Assembly (NCBI GenBank): GCA_964432995.1
Contig: CAYSPU010000020.1
Coordinates: 1-35,488, forward strand
Reading direction: 5' to 3'
DNA: 35,488 nt
Source of the DNA: CAYSPU01 sp964432995
Lineage (GTDB): Bacteria; Verrucomicrobiota; Verrucomicrobiia; Limisphaerales; JAHDYP01
The position numbers and the translations under genes are program-made. The notes beneath the pieces were generated by a model. It made no database searches. It saw only the letters and a program-made list of their open reading frames with translations, and had not been told where the DNA came from. How positions within the stretch are numbered: position 1 is the first letter of the stretch; each line of letters opens with the position of its first letter. Positions 1 to 8,406 of the stretch are shown in pieces.

Positions 1-1032
1 CTCGTACATGAATCGTTTGTCGTACAAACCGTGCTCGCCCAGGAGGAAGCCCTGGTCGCTGGTGTAGATCACCAGCGTGTTCTCCCGCAGCCCCGCGGTG
101 TCCAGGAAATCCAGGAGCCGGCCGACGTTGTCGTCGATGCTCTGGATGCAGGCCAGGTAATCCTGGAGGTAACGCTGGTACTTCCAGCGTTTGAGGGCGT
201 CGCCCTCCAGCACGACCTTCTTTCCGTCCTGTTCGAGTTCGACGCGGTTCGGTTTTTCGCCCAGCCAACGCTGTCGCTGCTGGGTGTTCAGATCTGCCGG
301 CGGCTCGAGCTTGAGGTCGCGTCGCGTCAGGTCCGCGAACACGGATTGTTGCTGCTCGCGGATGGCGTCGGTGCGCCCCGCGAAGTCATCCCAGAGCGTG
401 GGGGGTTCGGGGATCTGCCGATGTTCGAACTGGCGCCGGTGTTTCTCGTCCGGGATCCATTCGCGATGGGGGGCCTTGTGATGGCACATCACGAAGAACG
501 GTTTGTCCTGCGGTCGCCTGCGGATGGCGTCCATCGCGAGGTCGGTGACCACGTCGGTGACATAGCCGCGGTAGATCCGGTGGCCGTCGCGATCGTAGAG
601 GACCGGGTCTTGGTAACGCCCTTGTCCCGGCAGGATGTTCCAATGGTCGAAGCCCTGGGGCTCGGATCCGAGGTGCCACTTGCCGATCATGACGGTGTGG
701 TATCCAGCGGCGTGGAGGGCGTGCGCCACGGTGCGCCGCGCCGGGTCGAGATCGTTGAAGACAGGGACGCCGTTCCGGTGACTGTATTGTCCGGTGAGAA
801 TCGTCGCCCGACTGGGGGTGCAGATCGAGTTGACGGCGAAGCAGTTCTGCAGGCGCAAACCCTCCCGCCCCAGCCGGTCGAGATGCGGGGTCTGGTTGAC
901 CCGGCTGCCGTAGGCGCCGATCGCCTGGGCAGCGTGATCGTCCGCCATGATAAAGAGAACGTTGGGACGCGGCGGCGCGGCGGCCAGCACGGTGGCCAAT
1001 CCGAACAGCGGGAGAAGATTCCAGGCTTTCAT
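1..1032 (-). CDS. Secreted sulfatase (arylsulfatase family), C-terminus cut by window edge
   Basis: Formylglycine-dependent sulfatase that would hydrolyse sulfate esters, probably on sulfated glycans, outside the cytoplasm. The 344 visible codons begin at ATG 1032 with a signal peptide (MKAWNLLPLFGLATVLAAAP). Next come RPNVLFIMADD, with the metal-binding Asp pair near residues 31-32, and the signature CTPSRATILTG, whose Cys71 would be converted to formylglycine. GKWHLG (Lys118, His120) and HHKAPH (about 184-189) supply active-site residues. IYTSDQGFLLGEHG near the visible end is the late metal-ligand motif. The frame stays open to position 1, so the C-terminal part lies outside. Cys-type rather than Ser-type maturation is expected, which needs a formylglycine-generating enzyme elsewhere. 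It diverges from the adenosine kinase gene across about 180 bp. Substrate cannot be told from sequence. Family call very secure. Confidence 0.95.
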   Translation of the reverse strand, partial: MKAWNLLPLFGLATVLAAAPPRPNVLFIMADDHAAQAIGAYGSRVNQTPHLDRLGREGLRLQNCFAVNSICTPSRATILTGQYSHRNGVPVFNDLDPARRTVAHALHAAGYHTVMIGKWHLGSEPQGFDHWNILPGQGRYQDPVLYDRDGHRIYRGYVTDVVTDLAMDAIRRRPQDKPFFVMCHHKAPHREWIPDEKHRRQFEHRQIPEPPTLWDDFAGRTDAIREQQQSVFADLTRRDLKLEPPADLNTQQRQRWLGEKPNRVELEQDGKKVVLEGDALKRWKYQRYLQDYLACIQSIDDNVGRLLDFLDTAGLRENTLVIYTSDQGFLLGEHGLYDKRFMYE

Positions 1033-1164
1033 GGGATTTCGCTGACAGCATGTCACTTCCGACGACACGATCAAGGCTGCACTCGGGACTCGAATCCTCG
1101 GGCAAGGGGCGTCGGGGGCACCGCGAGGAACGGCAGGGGCGACAAGGGTTCTTCCCGTCCGTCA

Positions 1165-1194
1165 TTGAATGTCGGGCGAGTCCGGTGCTATGTT
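1165..1194 (+). promoter_or_regulatory. Possible sigma70-type promoter for the adenosine-specific kinase
   Basis: TTGAAT (1165-1170) and TATGTT (1189-1194) are separated by 18 bp. They lie 19 bp before the kinase start at 1213, so the leader would be very short. No clear Shine-Dalgarno sequence is visible between them and the ATG. The match is by eye only. Confidence 0.3.
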
Positions 1195-1212
1195 CCGGAT
1201 CTGAGAACTCCT

Positions 1213-1701
1213 ATGAACCTGCAGACTGTTCGCATTGAGAAGCCCGAACCGGTCAACTTCGTCCTGGGGCAGACCCATTTCATCAAGAGCGTTGAGGACA
1301 TTCATGAGACCCTCGTGGCGGCGGTGCCGGGGATCCGATTCGGCCTGGCGTTTTGCGAGGCTTCGGGGAAGTGCCTCATCCGGTGGAGCGGGACGGACCC
1401 GGCCATGATCGAGTTGGCCAGGAAGAACGCCCAGGCCATCGGGGCGGGGCATTCGTTCCTCGTCTTTCTGGGCGACGGCTTCTACCCCATCAACGTCCTG
1501 AACGCCCTCAAGGGCGTGCCCGAGGTCTGTCGGATCTTCTGCGCCACGGCCAATCCGACGGAGGTGGTGGTGGCCGAGACCGACCAAGGGCGTGGGATTC
1601 TCGGCGTGGTGGACGGTTCGTCGCCGAAAGGACTCGAAGGCGACGAGGACATTGCGTGGCGGAAGAAGTTCCTCCGCCAGATTGGCTACAAGCTGCAATA
1701 G
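1213..1701 (+). CDS. Adenosine-specific kinase family protein (PF04008-like)
   Basis: A 162-residue protein matching the small adenosine-specific kinase family first known from archaea and found in scattered bacteria. The proposed reaction is phosphorylation of adenosine to AMP in the cytoplasm. The whole length fits: an N-terminal region with NFVLGQTHFIKSVEDIHE, then FGLAFCEASGKCLIRWSG, GHSFLVFLGDGFYPINVLNA, VPEVCRIFCATANP and VVVAETDQGRGILGVVDG. The last two are the most conserved stretches of the family. The frame is open far upstream, but that upstream part is antisense to the sulfatase, so ATG 1213, where family similarity begins, is chosen. It stands alone as a single gene. Family call is strong; the physiological substrate is less certain because few members have been tested. 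Confidence 0.88.
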   Translation: MNLQTVRIEKPEPVNFVLGQTHFIKSVEDIHETLVAAVPGIRFGLAFCEASGKCLIRWSGTDPAMIELARKNAQAIGAGHSFLVFLGDGFYPINVLNALKGVPEVCRIFCATANPTEVVVAETDQGRGILGVVDGSSPKGLEGDEDIAWRKKFLRQIGYKLQ

Positions 1702-1825
1702 GCGGTGACGGCAGCTTGTCGGTGGGACCTGGCTTGCGTCAGGCACCCCGGGTTCCGCTTTGACTGGGCGGCGGATCGGCTCCGCGGGAAGCCGCCTCTC
1801 GCGGGGTCGAAGGCGGAGTGACAGG

Positions 1826-2572
1826 ATGAATTTGGTATGGATCGGGACCATGGCATCGGTGAGTTGCCTGACGTTGCTGATGATTTCCTGTGACGGTTCC
1901 TCGAACGGTGGGTCCCCGACGCGGGAAGCACGCTGGGCAGCGGAGCGCGAGCGCATGGTGGAACGGCAGTTGACGGGGCCGGGGCGGGACATTCGCCATC
2001 CGGAAGTCCTGCGGGCGATGCGGCAGGTGCCGCGGCACCGGTTTGTTTTGGAATCGCACCTGGCGGAGGCATACGAGGATCATCCGCTGCCGATAGGCCA
2101 CGGGCAGACGATTTCGCAGCCGTACATTGTGGCGTTCATGACTGAACGCCTCGAGCCGCAACCGTCGCACCGGGTGCTCGAGATCGGCACCGGTTCGGGA
2201 TACCAGGCCGCGGTGCTGGCCGAGTTGGTGCGGGAGGTGTATTCGATCGAGATCGTCGAACCGCTGGCCACGCGGGCGCAAAGCACGCTGCAGGAGCTGG
2301 GCTACACGAACGTCCACGTGCGCGCCGGCGACGGCTACCAGGGGTGGCCCGAAGCCGCGCCGTTCGACGCCATCATTGTGACCTGCGCGCCGGAGCGCGT
2401 GCCGACGCCGCTGGTGAACCAACTGCGCGAGGGTGGTCGAATGATCATCCCGATCGGGCCGTTGTTCGATCAGCAGTTGGTCTTGCTCGAGAAACGGGGA
2501 ACGAACGTCGTGCGCCAGGCCGTCCTGCCAGTCCGGTTCGTGCCGATGACCGGCCAGGCGGAGGAAGAGTGA
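1826..2572 (+). CDS. pcm: Protein-L-isoaspartate O-methyltransferase with lipoprotein-like signal
   Basis: SAM-dependent repair enzyme that methylates L-isoaspartyl residues in damaged proteins. From ATG 1826 (GGAG at 1815-1818) it is 248 residues. The family pre-motif LPIGHGQTISQPYIVAFMTE lies at about 88-107, SAM motif I VLEIGTGSGYQAAV at about 117-130, an acidic residue of motif post-I in VYSIEIVE, and the C-terminal strand motifs in FDAIIVTCAPERVP and GGRMIIPIG. The N-terminus is odd for Pcm: a hydrophobic stretch followed by LMISC and a Ser/Gly-rich linker, which looks like a lipoprotein signal with Cys22 as the lipidated residue. That would place repair in the periplasm or on a membrane. 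Met19 at position -3 is a weak lipobox residue. If translation began later, the enzyme would be cytoplasmic as usual. Confidence 0.92.
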   Translation: MNLVWIGTMASVSCLTLLMISCDGSSNGGSPTREARWAAERERMVERQLTGPGRDIRHPEVLRAMRQVPRHRFVLESHLAEAYEDHPLPIGHGQTISQPYIVAFMTERLEPQPSHRVLEIGTGSGYQAAVLAELVREVYSIEIVEPLATRAQSTLQELGYTNVHVRAGDGYQGWPEAAPFDAIIVTCAPERVPTPLVNQLREGGRMIIPIGPLFDQQLVLLEKRGTNVVRQAVLPVRFVPMTGQAEEE

Positions 2573-2593
2573 CCTGTCCCACCGTCTGCAGAG

Positions 2594-2620
2594 GATCCCG
2601 CCGCCGAGGCGGGATCTTCC
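2594..2620 (+). terminator. Candidate stem-loop terminator after pcm
   Basis: A perfect 9-bp inverted repeat, GATCCCGCC (2594-2602) and GGCGGGATC (2608-2616), has a 5-nt loop and is followed by only TTCC. It lies 22 bp after the pcm stop. The weak T tail makes intrinsic termination plausible but not certain. Confidence 0.45.
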
Positions 2621-2743
2621 CGGAGCCGACAGAGCGCCCGTCCGCAGTGGCGAACACCGCGCGCTGACCGGGGACGACCGAACCCCCCGCGCCAGTTACG
2701 CGAGGATCCGGGACCTGTCTTGACGGTTGGCGGCGCATCGCGA

Positions 2744-4111
2744 ATGATGCCGCCACCGCACATGTTCGGACCCCTACGGCCAGCTCCGCATGTCGCACGC
2801 CTGCCGGCGGAGCGCGTGGATCCGGCCTATCGCCAGCTCCGGCGGCAGGTGTTCGCCGGCATCTTCATCGGCTACGCCGGGTATTACCTGGTCCGCAATA
2901 ACCTGGCCCTGGCGATTCCCGACATCCTCAAGGAACACCCCGAATACACGAAGGCCATGCTGGGCACCGCGCTGACCGGACTGTCGGTGGCCTACGGCGT
3001 TTCGAAGTTCCTCATGGGCTCGGTCTCGGACCGGAGCAATCCCCGGTACTTCCTGCCGCTGGGTCTGCTCTTGTCCTGCGCGATCCTGTTTCTGTGCGGG
3101 GCCGTGAAGGCGGTGTTCGCGTCGTTGCTGGTCTTGGTGGCGTTGCAGACGCTCAACGGGTGGGTCCAGGGCATGGGCTGGCCCCCGTGCGGCCGCACCA
3201 TGGTGCACTGGTTCAGCACGCGCGAACGGGGGTTGACGGTGTCCGTCTGGAATGTGGCGCACAACCTGGGGGGCGCGCTGGTGGCGAACCTGGCGTTGTT
3301 GGGCCTGGTCCTGTTTCATGACTGGGGGGCGAAGTTCTACTTCAACGCGCTGGTCGCGGCCGGCATCGCGGTGGTCGCGTGGCTGCTGCTGCGCGATACA
3401 CCGCAATCCTGCGGCCTGCCGCCAATCGAGGAATACAAGAACGATTACCCGCCGGACTACTCGGCCGCGCACGAGCGGACGTTTACCTTCAAGGAGATCT
3501 TCCTCGGACACGTCCTGAACAACAAGTATCTCTGGGCTATCGCCTTCGCCAACGCCTTCGTCTACTTCGTCCGCTACGGCGTGGTGAATTGGATCCCCAC
3601 TTACCTCGAGACCGCCAAGGGGTTCTCGTTCAAGGACTCGAGCATCGGCTGGGCACTCTACGAATACGCCGCGATTCCGGGCACGATCGTCTGTGGCTGG
3701 ATGTCCGACAAGGTCTTCCGGGGCCGGCGCGCTCCGGCCCTGATCCTGTTCATGGCGCTGACGCTGGTGGCGGTGGTCGCCTATTGGCTGAACCTGCACG
3801 GGCCGCTCTGGGTGGATTACGCGGCTCTCATCGCCATCGGGTTCCTCATTTATGGTCCCATCATGATCATCGGCTTGCACGCCCTGGACCTCGTGCCGAA
3901 GAAGGCGGCGGGCACCGCCGCCGGGTTCACCGGGTTCTTCGGATACGTGTTCGGATCGGCCATCGCCGGCACCGGCGTCGGGTGGATCGCCGACCGCTGG
4001 GGCTGGGACGGTGTGTTCCTGACGATGGTCGGCTGCTGTCTGCTGACCATGGTGTTCAGCGCGCTCACGCTCGGCCACCGGGCGACCAGCGGAACGTGTC
4101 CGCAGAACTAA
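2744..4111 (+). CDS. MFS organophosphate:phosphate antiporter, GlpT/UhpT family
   Basis: Inner-membrane major facilitator of the organophosphate:inorganic phosphate antiporter family, probably importing glycerol-3-phosphate or a hexose phosphate in exchange for phosphate. The protein is about 455 residues, near the family's usual 440-460, with twelve hydrophobic segments and a central loop rich in charged residues. Family hallmarks include GYYLVRNNLALAIPDI in the first helix, SKFLMGSVSDRSNPR in the helix 2-3 loop, GWVQGMGWPPCGRTMVHWFS, and in the second half YFVRYGVVNWIPTYL and GLHALDLVPKKAAGTAAGF. The open frame starts at TTG 2720; the first ATG is 2744, with others at 2747 and 2762, and no convincing Shine-Dalgarno sequence picks one. 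The substrate is not fixed by sequence. No glycerol-3-phosphate enzymes lie beside it. Confidence 0.9.
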   Translation: MMPPPHMFGPLRPAPHVARLPAERVDPAYRQLRRQVFAGIFIGYAGYYLVRNNLALAIPDILKEHPEYTKAMLGTALTGLSVAYGVSKFLMGSVSDRSNPRYFLPLGLLLSCAILFLCGAVKAVFASLLVLVALQTLNGWVQGMGWPPCGRTMVHWFSTRERGLTVSVWNVAHNLGGALVANLALLGLVLFHDWGAKFYFNALVAAGIAVVAWLLLRDTPQSCGLPPIEEYKNDYPPDYSAAHERTFTFKEIFLGHVLNNKYLWAIAFANAFVYFVRYGVVNWIPTYLETAKGFSFKDSSIGWALYEYAAIPGTIVCGWMSDKVFRGRRAPALILFMALTLVAVVAYWLNLHGPLWVDYAALIAIGFLIYGPIMIIGLHALDLVPKKAAGTAAGFTGFFGYVFGSAIAGTGVGWIADRWGWDGVFLTMVGCCLLTMVFSALTLGHRATSGTCPQN

Positions 4112-4250
4112 GCACACCCGCATTCCTTCCCGACCTCCGCACCAATTCTAACATCTCAAGACCTGACCCTTAACAGCGCACAGGCGGTGTCGTTGGCAAG
4201 AACTCCATCCCCGGCCGAAACACTGGGTTTCAATTCTCCGCGCGCGTTTG

Positions 4251-4320
4251 GGACCGCGGCTCGTCTCTACGCAGCCAGGGGTGCGAGCGTCCTGCTGCGG
4301 GTCGGGAAGACCCGCGGTCC
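4251..4320 (+). repeat. Dispersed ~72-nt repeat with 9-bp inverted ends, copy A1
   Basis: Begins GGACCGCGG and ends CCGCGGTCC, perfect 9-bp terminal inverted repeats around a GC-rich core. It is related to the copies at 4377-4443, 22392-22463 and 35110-35181. There is no coding content of its own. REP/MITE-like in form. Confidence 0.75.
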
Positions 4321-4376
4321 GGAAGGACTGGCACGCGTACGGGAATGGCTGGGCAATCGTAGGCCCGCCAGGCTTC

Positions 4377-4443
4377 GGACCGCGGCTCGTCTGAGCCGCA
4401 GCCAACTGCCCGTGCGCTTTGCTGCGTCAGAAGGCCCGCGGCC
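4377..4443 (+). repeat. Dispersed ~72-nt repeat, degenerate copy A2
   Basis: Second copy in tandem with A1. The left end GGACCGCGG is intact and the right end has drifted to CCGCGGCC. The flank before it (4331-4376) resembles the flanks of the copies at 22392 and 35110, so the mobile unit may be about 110 bp. The rest of 4112-4640 shows no gene. Confidence 0.7.
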
Positions 4444-4644
4444 TGAAACGCCACGCCGCAAACGGGGGCGGTGCCGAGCAGCCCAGGCGCGTCCCGCGCG
4501 TGGAAGGGGGACCAGGAACCCTTGTCGCCACCGCCCCACGATTCCGGAAGCGCACCACCTGCGCCAGTCCCGCCAGTTACCTTTCGATGGCTAGGAACAT
4601 GACGAATCCGGCAAGAGCATAGAACAGTGTCGAGTGGCACGCAG

Positions 4645-4836
4645 GTGCGGTTCGAGTTCGATTCACGGGCTGGCTACCGTTACCAGATGATGTTCAGGCC
4701 CTCCTTCGATGCCGGGTCCGCTTAGGAGTGGGAGCCCCGCTCCTATTACGACGGTGACGGCACCCGCATAACGGTCGTCGTCACCAACGACCTCGCTACG
4801 CCCAGCGGCTTCTACAAGCTCGAGTACTCTTGGTGA
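4645..4836 (+). pseudogene. Remnant C-terminal domain of a secreted protein with internal stop
   Basis: Reading from 4645 gives VRFEFDSRAGYRYQMMF, an in-frame TAG at 4723-4725, then a continuation through DGDGTRITVVVTNDLA and a C-terminal end TPSGFYKLEYSW before TGA 4834-4836. The pattern of a hydrophobic strand, 'Y.YQ', then 'FYKL' at the very C-terminus resembles the small beta-sandwich tail domain that ends many large secreted verrucomicrobial proteins. No upstream portion of such a protein is present, and the stop breaks the domain. I read it as a decayed fragment left by deletion or repeat-mediated rearrangement. Family assignment is from memory of the pattern only. Confidence 0.5.
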
Positions 4837-4908
4837 GCCACTCAGTCTGCCCTCGCCAGGGTCGCGGCAGAGACGTAGGATGCATGCGCGCGTTCCGCAA
4901 TAGGCCCG

Positions 4909-7900
4909 ATGATCCAACCGATGCCGACCAGCGCCGAGAAGCTGCATCTGGTGACGAGCGACCGCCTGGAGTTCCTGGCCGATCGCCTGGCCGAGGTCGT
5001 GCGCCGGCCGTTGTCGTCGCCGTTCGTGCCCGAGGTGGTGGTGGTGCAGAGCCGGGGGATGGAACAGTGGCTGCGTCTCGAGCTGGCCTCGCGGTTGGGG
5101 GTGTGCGCTCACATGGAGTTCCCGTTTCCGCGGACGTTTGTGTTCGACTTGTTCCGCCGATGGGTGCCGGGGATTCCCGAGGAGAATGCGATTGACGCGC
5201 ACGTGCTCGTTTGGCGGGTGCTGCGGGCGTTGGGAGAGGTCCTGGAACAACCAGCATTCGAACCGCTGCGGCAGTACTTGACCGCCGGGGAGGGCGAGGC
5301 CCGACGCCGGGTGCAGTTGGCGGGCGTGATCGCGGATTTGTTCGACCAATACCTGGTATTTCGACCGGAGCTGGCCCGGCGGTGGAGCGCGGGCGAGGAC
5401 GGGGATTGGCAGGCGATTCTGTGGCGGGCGGTCTGGGGTCGGCAACGACCGCCGCATCCGGGTCTGTACCTGGCCGAGTTGCAGGAACGGCTGCAGGAGG
5501 GGGCCCCCGGGCCGGCGGGGCTGCCGGAGCGGGTCTCGGCATTTGGGATTTCGGCGTTGCCGCGGTTTTACCTGCAGGTGTTGGCGGTGCTGGCGGCGCG
5601 GGTGCCGGTGCACCTCTACCTGCTGCAGCCGTCGCGGGAATATTGGGGGCAGGTGATTTCGTCGCGCGAGCAGGAGCGGATTCTGCGCCGTCTGCCCCGG
5701 CACACCGAGCCCTTTGCGGTGCATCTCGAGAGCGGGAACCGGTTGCTGGCTTCGCTGGGGCATCTGGGGCGCGATTTCCTCGAGCTGGTGCTCGAGACCG
5801 GGGACTGGCAAACCGAGGAGTGTTTCTCGGAGGAGGCAAATGAGACCGCCAATGAGGGAGACGGTGCGGCCTTGTCGCGTTCCATGACCTCTGCCGCCGC
5901 CTCACCCCGGCCCTCTCCCCCGGTGGTGGAGAGGGAGAAACCGGCGGTTGGTTCCAGGTCGGCCAACGATCCTTCCGCGAACGCGCGCGTGTCCCAAGGT
6001 CCGTCTCTCCTGCGGCAGATCCAACTGGACATCCTGCACCTGCGCGATCGCGGCGTGGACCCGGAGTATCCGCCGCTCGAGTTGCCGGAGGACGATTCCG
6101 TTCGGGTGCACTCCTGTCACAGCCCGCTCCGCGAACTTGAGGTCCTGCGAGACCATTTGTTGGACTGGTTTCGGCGCGAGCCGGAGCTGTTGCCTTCGGA
6201 CATCGTGGTGATGACGCCGGATCTGGAGACGTATGCGCCGTTGGTGCCGGCGGTTTTCGGGGGGGCGGAAAACGAGCGCCAGCGTATTCCGTGGCGGGTG
6301 GCCGACTGCGTCTCGGGAGGCGGCGATCGGGTGGTATCCGCCTTTCTCGAGTTGCTGGCGCTCGAGGGCCGCCGGGGGGCGGCTCCGGAGATTCTGGCGG
6401 TGCTCGAGGCCCCGGCGGTGCGGCGGCGTTTTGGGATCGCCGAAGCGGACCTGGAACGCATTCGCGATTGGGTGCAGGCGACGGGAATACGCTGGGGAAT
6501 GGACGCGGCGCATCGCGGTCGATTCGGGGTTCCAGAGTGCGCCGGCAACACGTGGCGGGAGGGTTTGGATCGGTTGCTCCTGGGCTGCGCGATGGCGGGG
6601 GGCGAGGATCGGCTGTTTGACGGTGTGGCGCCGTTCGATGTGGCGGAGGGGGAGACGACGCTGGTGCTGGGGCGGTTCGCGGAGTATGTCGAGCGCTGCT
6701 TTGCGTGGGTGGCGGAGCTGGGTCGGAGCCGGAGTCTGGCGGCGTGGTCGGAGACATTGCAGCGGTTGGCGGACGAGTTCTTTCTGCCGGCGGCGGAGGG
6801 GGCGGGGGAGATGGGGCGGTTGCGGGCGGTGTTGGGGGAGTTGCGGCAGCAGGCGGAGGCATCCGGATACGCGGAGTCGTTGCCGCTGGAGGCGATCCGG
6901 GAGCGGCTGCAGCCGGCGCTGGCGGAGGACCGGCGCGGGTCGGGGTTCCTGCGGGGAATGGTGACGTTCTGCGGCTTGAAACCGATGCGGAGTTTGCCGT
7001 TTCCGGTGATCTGCCTGGTGGGAATGAATGACGGGAGTTTTCCGCGGGCGGATCGGCGTCCGTCCTTCGACCGGATGGCGGCGCGGCCGGAGTTGGGGGA
7101 CCGGTCGAATCGCCAGGACGACCGCTATCTCTTTCTCGAGACGCTGCTCTCCGCCCGGCGGCGCCTGCACATCAGCTACGTCGGCCAGAGCATTCGCGAC
7201 AATCGTCCCATCCCGCCATCGGTGTTGGTGGGGGAGCTGTTGGACTACGTGGCGGGGGCCTTTCGATTGCCGGGAGAGACGGATGCCGCGGAGCACCGGA
7301 AACGGGTGCAGGCCCGGCTGCTGACGGCTCATCGGCTGCAGGCTTTTCATCCCGACTACTTCCGGGGGGCATCGGACCGGTGGTTCAGTTACTCGAAACA
7401 GAACTGTCTGGAGAGCCTGAGCGCCGACGAGGTGGCGGACACGGAGCGGACCGGCTTGCTCGGAGTGCTCAGTGAAGCGGGAGCCGAGCATCGGACCGTG
7501 GCCCTCGAGGATCTGGCGCGGTTCTTCGCGAACCCGGCGCGGCACTTCCTCGAGCGTCGCCTGCGTCTGTTCCTGCAGGAGCCAGGGGCCGGGCTGGAGT
7601 CGAGTGAGCCGTTTCTTCTTGCGGGCCTGGAGGCGTATCGCGTGCGGACCGCGCTGCTCGAACGCGCGGAAGCGGGGCTGGCGGCCGCCGGGGCGGCGGT
7701 GCGGGCTCAAGGGCTTCTGCCATTGGAGACGATGGGCGAAGTGGTCTATGGGGAAGTGGCGCGCGAGGCAACGGAGTTTGCCGCGCAGTTGCGCAACGCC
7801 GGGATTCCGGCGGGCGGGTTGGAATCGAGCGCGGTGGACCTGACGTTGGGGGACTATCGGGTGAGCGGGTTGGTCCAGCGGAGTCCGGGAGCGGGCGTGA

Positions 7901-8406
7901 CCCGGGTGCGCTGCGGGTCGGTCCGGGCGGTGGACCAGCTCCGGGTGTGGATTGAGCATCTCGTGTGGCAGGCCGGGGGCGGTCTGGCAGCTCCGGCGCA
8001 GGTGGTGGGGTGGCAACGGGTGTCGTCGCCAAAGGAGAAGGAGTTCCCGGTGGGCCTGCGGCGGTTCCTGTTTCTGCCGGTGCCCGAGGCGCGGGCGCGG
8101 GTCGAGGAGTTGCTGGAGGTGTATTGGCGGGGGATGCGTTCGGTGCTCCGCCTTTTCCCGGAGACTTCGCTGGCGTATGCGGAGGCAAGACGCAAGTTGG
8201 GGCCGGGCGCGACGGTGGAGGGCGCCGCCCTGGCGGCGGCCGCGAAGAAGTGGTCGCGCGCCGGGGATTTTGGTGGGCCGGGTGAGGACGAGGATCTGCA
8301 TTTTCGGTATTGCTTCCGGGAAGTTGCCGTCCTGGACGAGGAGTTTGCCGCGCTGGCGATGGCGGTGTTTGGCCCGCTGCTGGAGCACCGGAGGGAGGAG
8401 CCGTGA
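4909..8406 (+). CDS. recC: Exodeoxyribonuclease V gamma subunit (RecC)
   Basis: Subunit of the RecBCD helicase-nuclease that processes double-strand DNA ends; RecC holds the complex together, splits the strands and reads Chi-type sequences. At 1165 residues it is slightly longer than E. coli RecC (about 1120). Diagnostic stretches: EVVVVQSRGMEQWLRLELAS near residue 42, MEFPFPRTFVFDLF, VRVHSCHSPLRELEVLRDHL, SDIVVMTPDLETYAPLVPAV, ICLVGMNDGSFPRADRRPSF and DDRYLFLETLLSARRRL. Starts at ATG 4909 or 4921 both precede the family N-terminus (KLHLVTSDRLEFLADRLAE). About residues 305-365 are a low-complexity insertion containing SPRPSPPVVEREKP, which coincides with a REP-like hairpin in the DNA. The stop overlaps the recB start by 4 nt, indicating translational coupling. 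Confidence 0.96.
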   Translation: MIQPMPTSAEKLHLVTSDRLEFLADRLAEVVRRPLSSPFVPEVVVVQSRGMEQWLRLELASRLGVCAHMEFPFPRTFVFDLFRRWVPGIPEENAIDAHVLVWRVLRALGEVLEQPAFEPLRQYLTAGEGEARRRVQLAGVIADLFDQYLVFRPELARRWSAGEDGDWQAILWRAVWGRQRPPHPGLYLAELQERLQEGAPGPAGLPERVSAFGISALPRFYLQVLAVLAARVPVHLYLLQPSREYWGQVISSREQERILRRLPRHTEPFAVHLESGNRLLASLGHLGRDFLELVLETGDWQTEECFSEEANETANEGDGAALSRSMTSAAASPRPSPPVVEREKPAVGSRSANDPSANARVSQGPSLLRQIQLDILHLRDRGVDPEYPPLELPEDDSVRVHSCHSPLRELEVLRDHLLDWFRREPELLPSDIVVMTPDLETYAPLVPAVFGGAENERQRIPWRVADCVSGGGDRVVSAFLELLALEGRRGAAPEILAVLEAPAVRRRFGIAEADLERIRDWVQATGIRWGMDAAHRGRFGVPECAGNTWREGLDRLLLGCAMAGGEDRLFDGVAPFDVAEGETTLVLGRFAEYVERCFAWVAELGRSRSLAAWSETLQRLADEFFLPAAEGAGEMGRLRAVLGELRQQAEASGYAESLPLEAIRERLQPALAEDRRGSGFLRGMVTFCGLKPMRSLPFPVICLVGMNDGSFPRADRRPSFDRMAARPELGDRSNRQDDRYLFLETLLSARRRLHISYVGQSIRDNRPIPPSVLVGELLDYVAGAFRLPGETDAAEHRKRVQARLLTAHRLQAFHPDYFRGASDRWFSYSKQNCLESLSADEVADTERTGLLGVLSEAGAEHRTVALEDLARFFANPARHFLERRLRLFLQEPGAGLESSEPFLLAGLEAYRVRTALLERAEAGLAAAGAAVRAQGLLPLETMGEVVYGEVAREATEFAAQLRNAGIPAGGLESSAVDLTLGDYRVSGLVQRSPGAGVTRVRCGSVRAVDQLRVWIEHLVWQAGGGLAAPAQVVGWQRVSSPKEKEFPVGLRRFLFLPVPEARARVEELLEVYWRGMRSVLRLFPETSLAYAEARRKLGPGATVEGAALAAAAKKWSRAGDFGGPGEDEDLHFRYCFREVAVLDEEFAALAMAVFGPLLEHRREEP
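5901..5940 (+). repeat. REP-like palindrome embedded in frame inside recC
   Basis: CCCTCTCC (5911-5918) and GGAGAGGG (5928-5935) form a perfect 8-bp stem with a 9-nt loop, preceded by CTCACCCCGG. This resembles the 'CTCACCCCGGCCCTCTCCC' hairpins that usually lie between genes in many bacteria. Here it is translated as the linker SPRPSPPVVERE without breaking the frame. Confidence 0.6.

Noticed and set aside
31..1212. N-terminal extension of the adenosine-specific kinase frame
   Set aside because: This stretch is antisense to the sulfatase; family similarity begins exactly at ATG 1213.
4187..4594. Small frames in repeat island A and similar ones in islands C, D and F (for example 18260-18712, 22305-23198)
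   Set aside because: They are made of the dispersed repeats themselves, recur in several frames, and show no conserved protein features.
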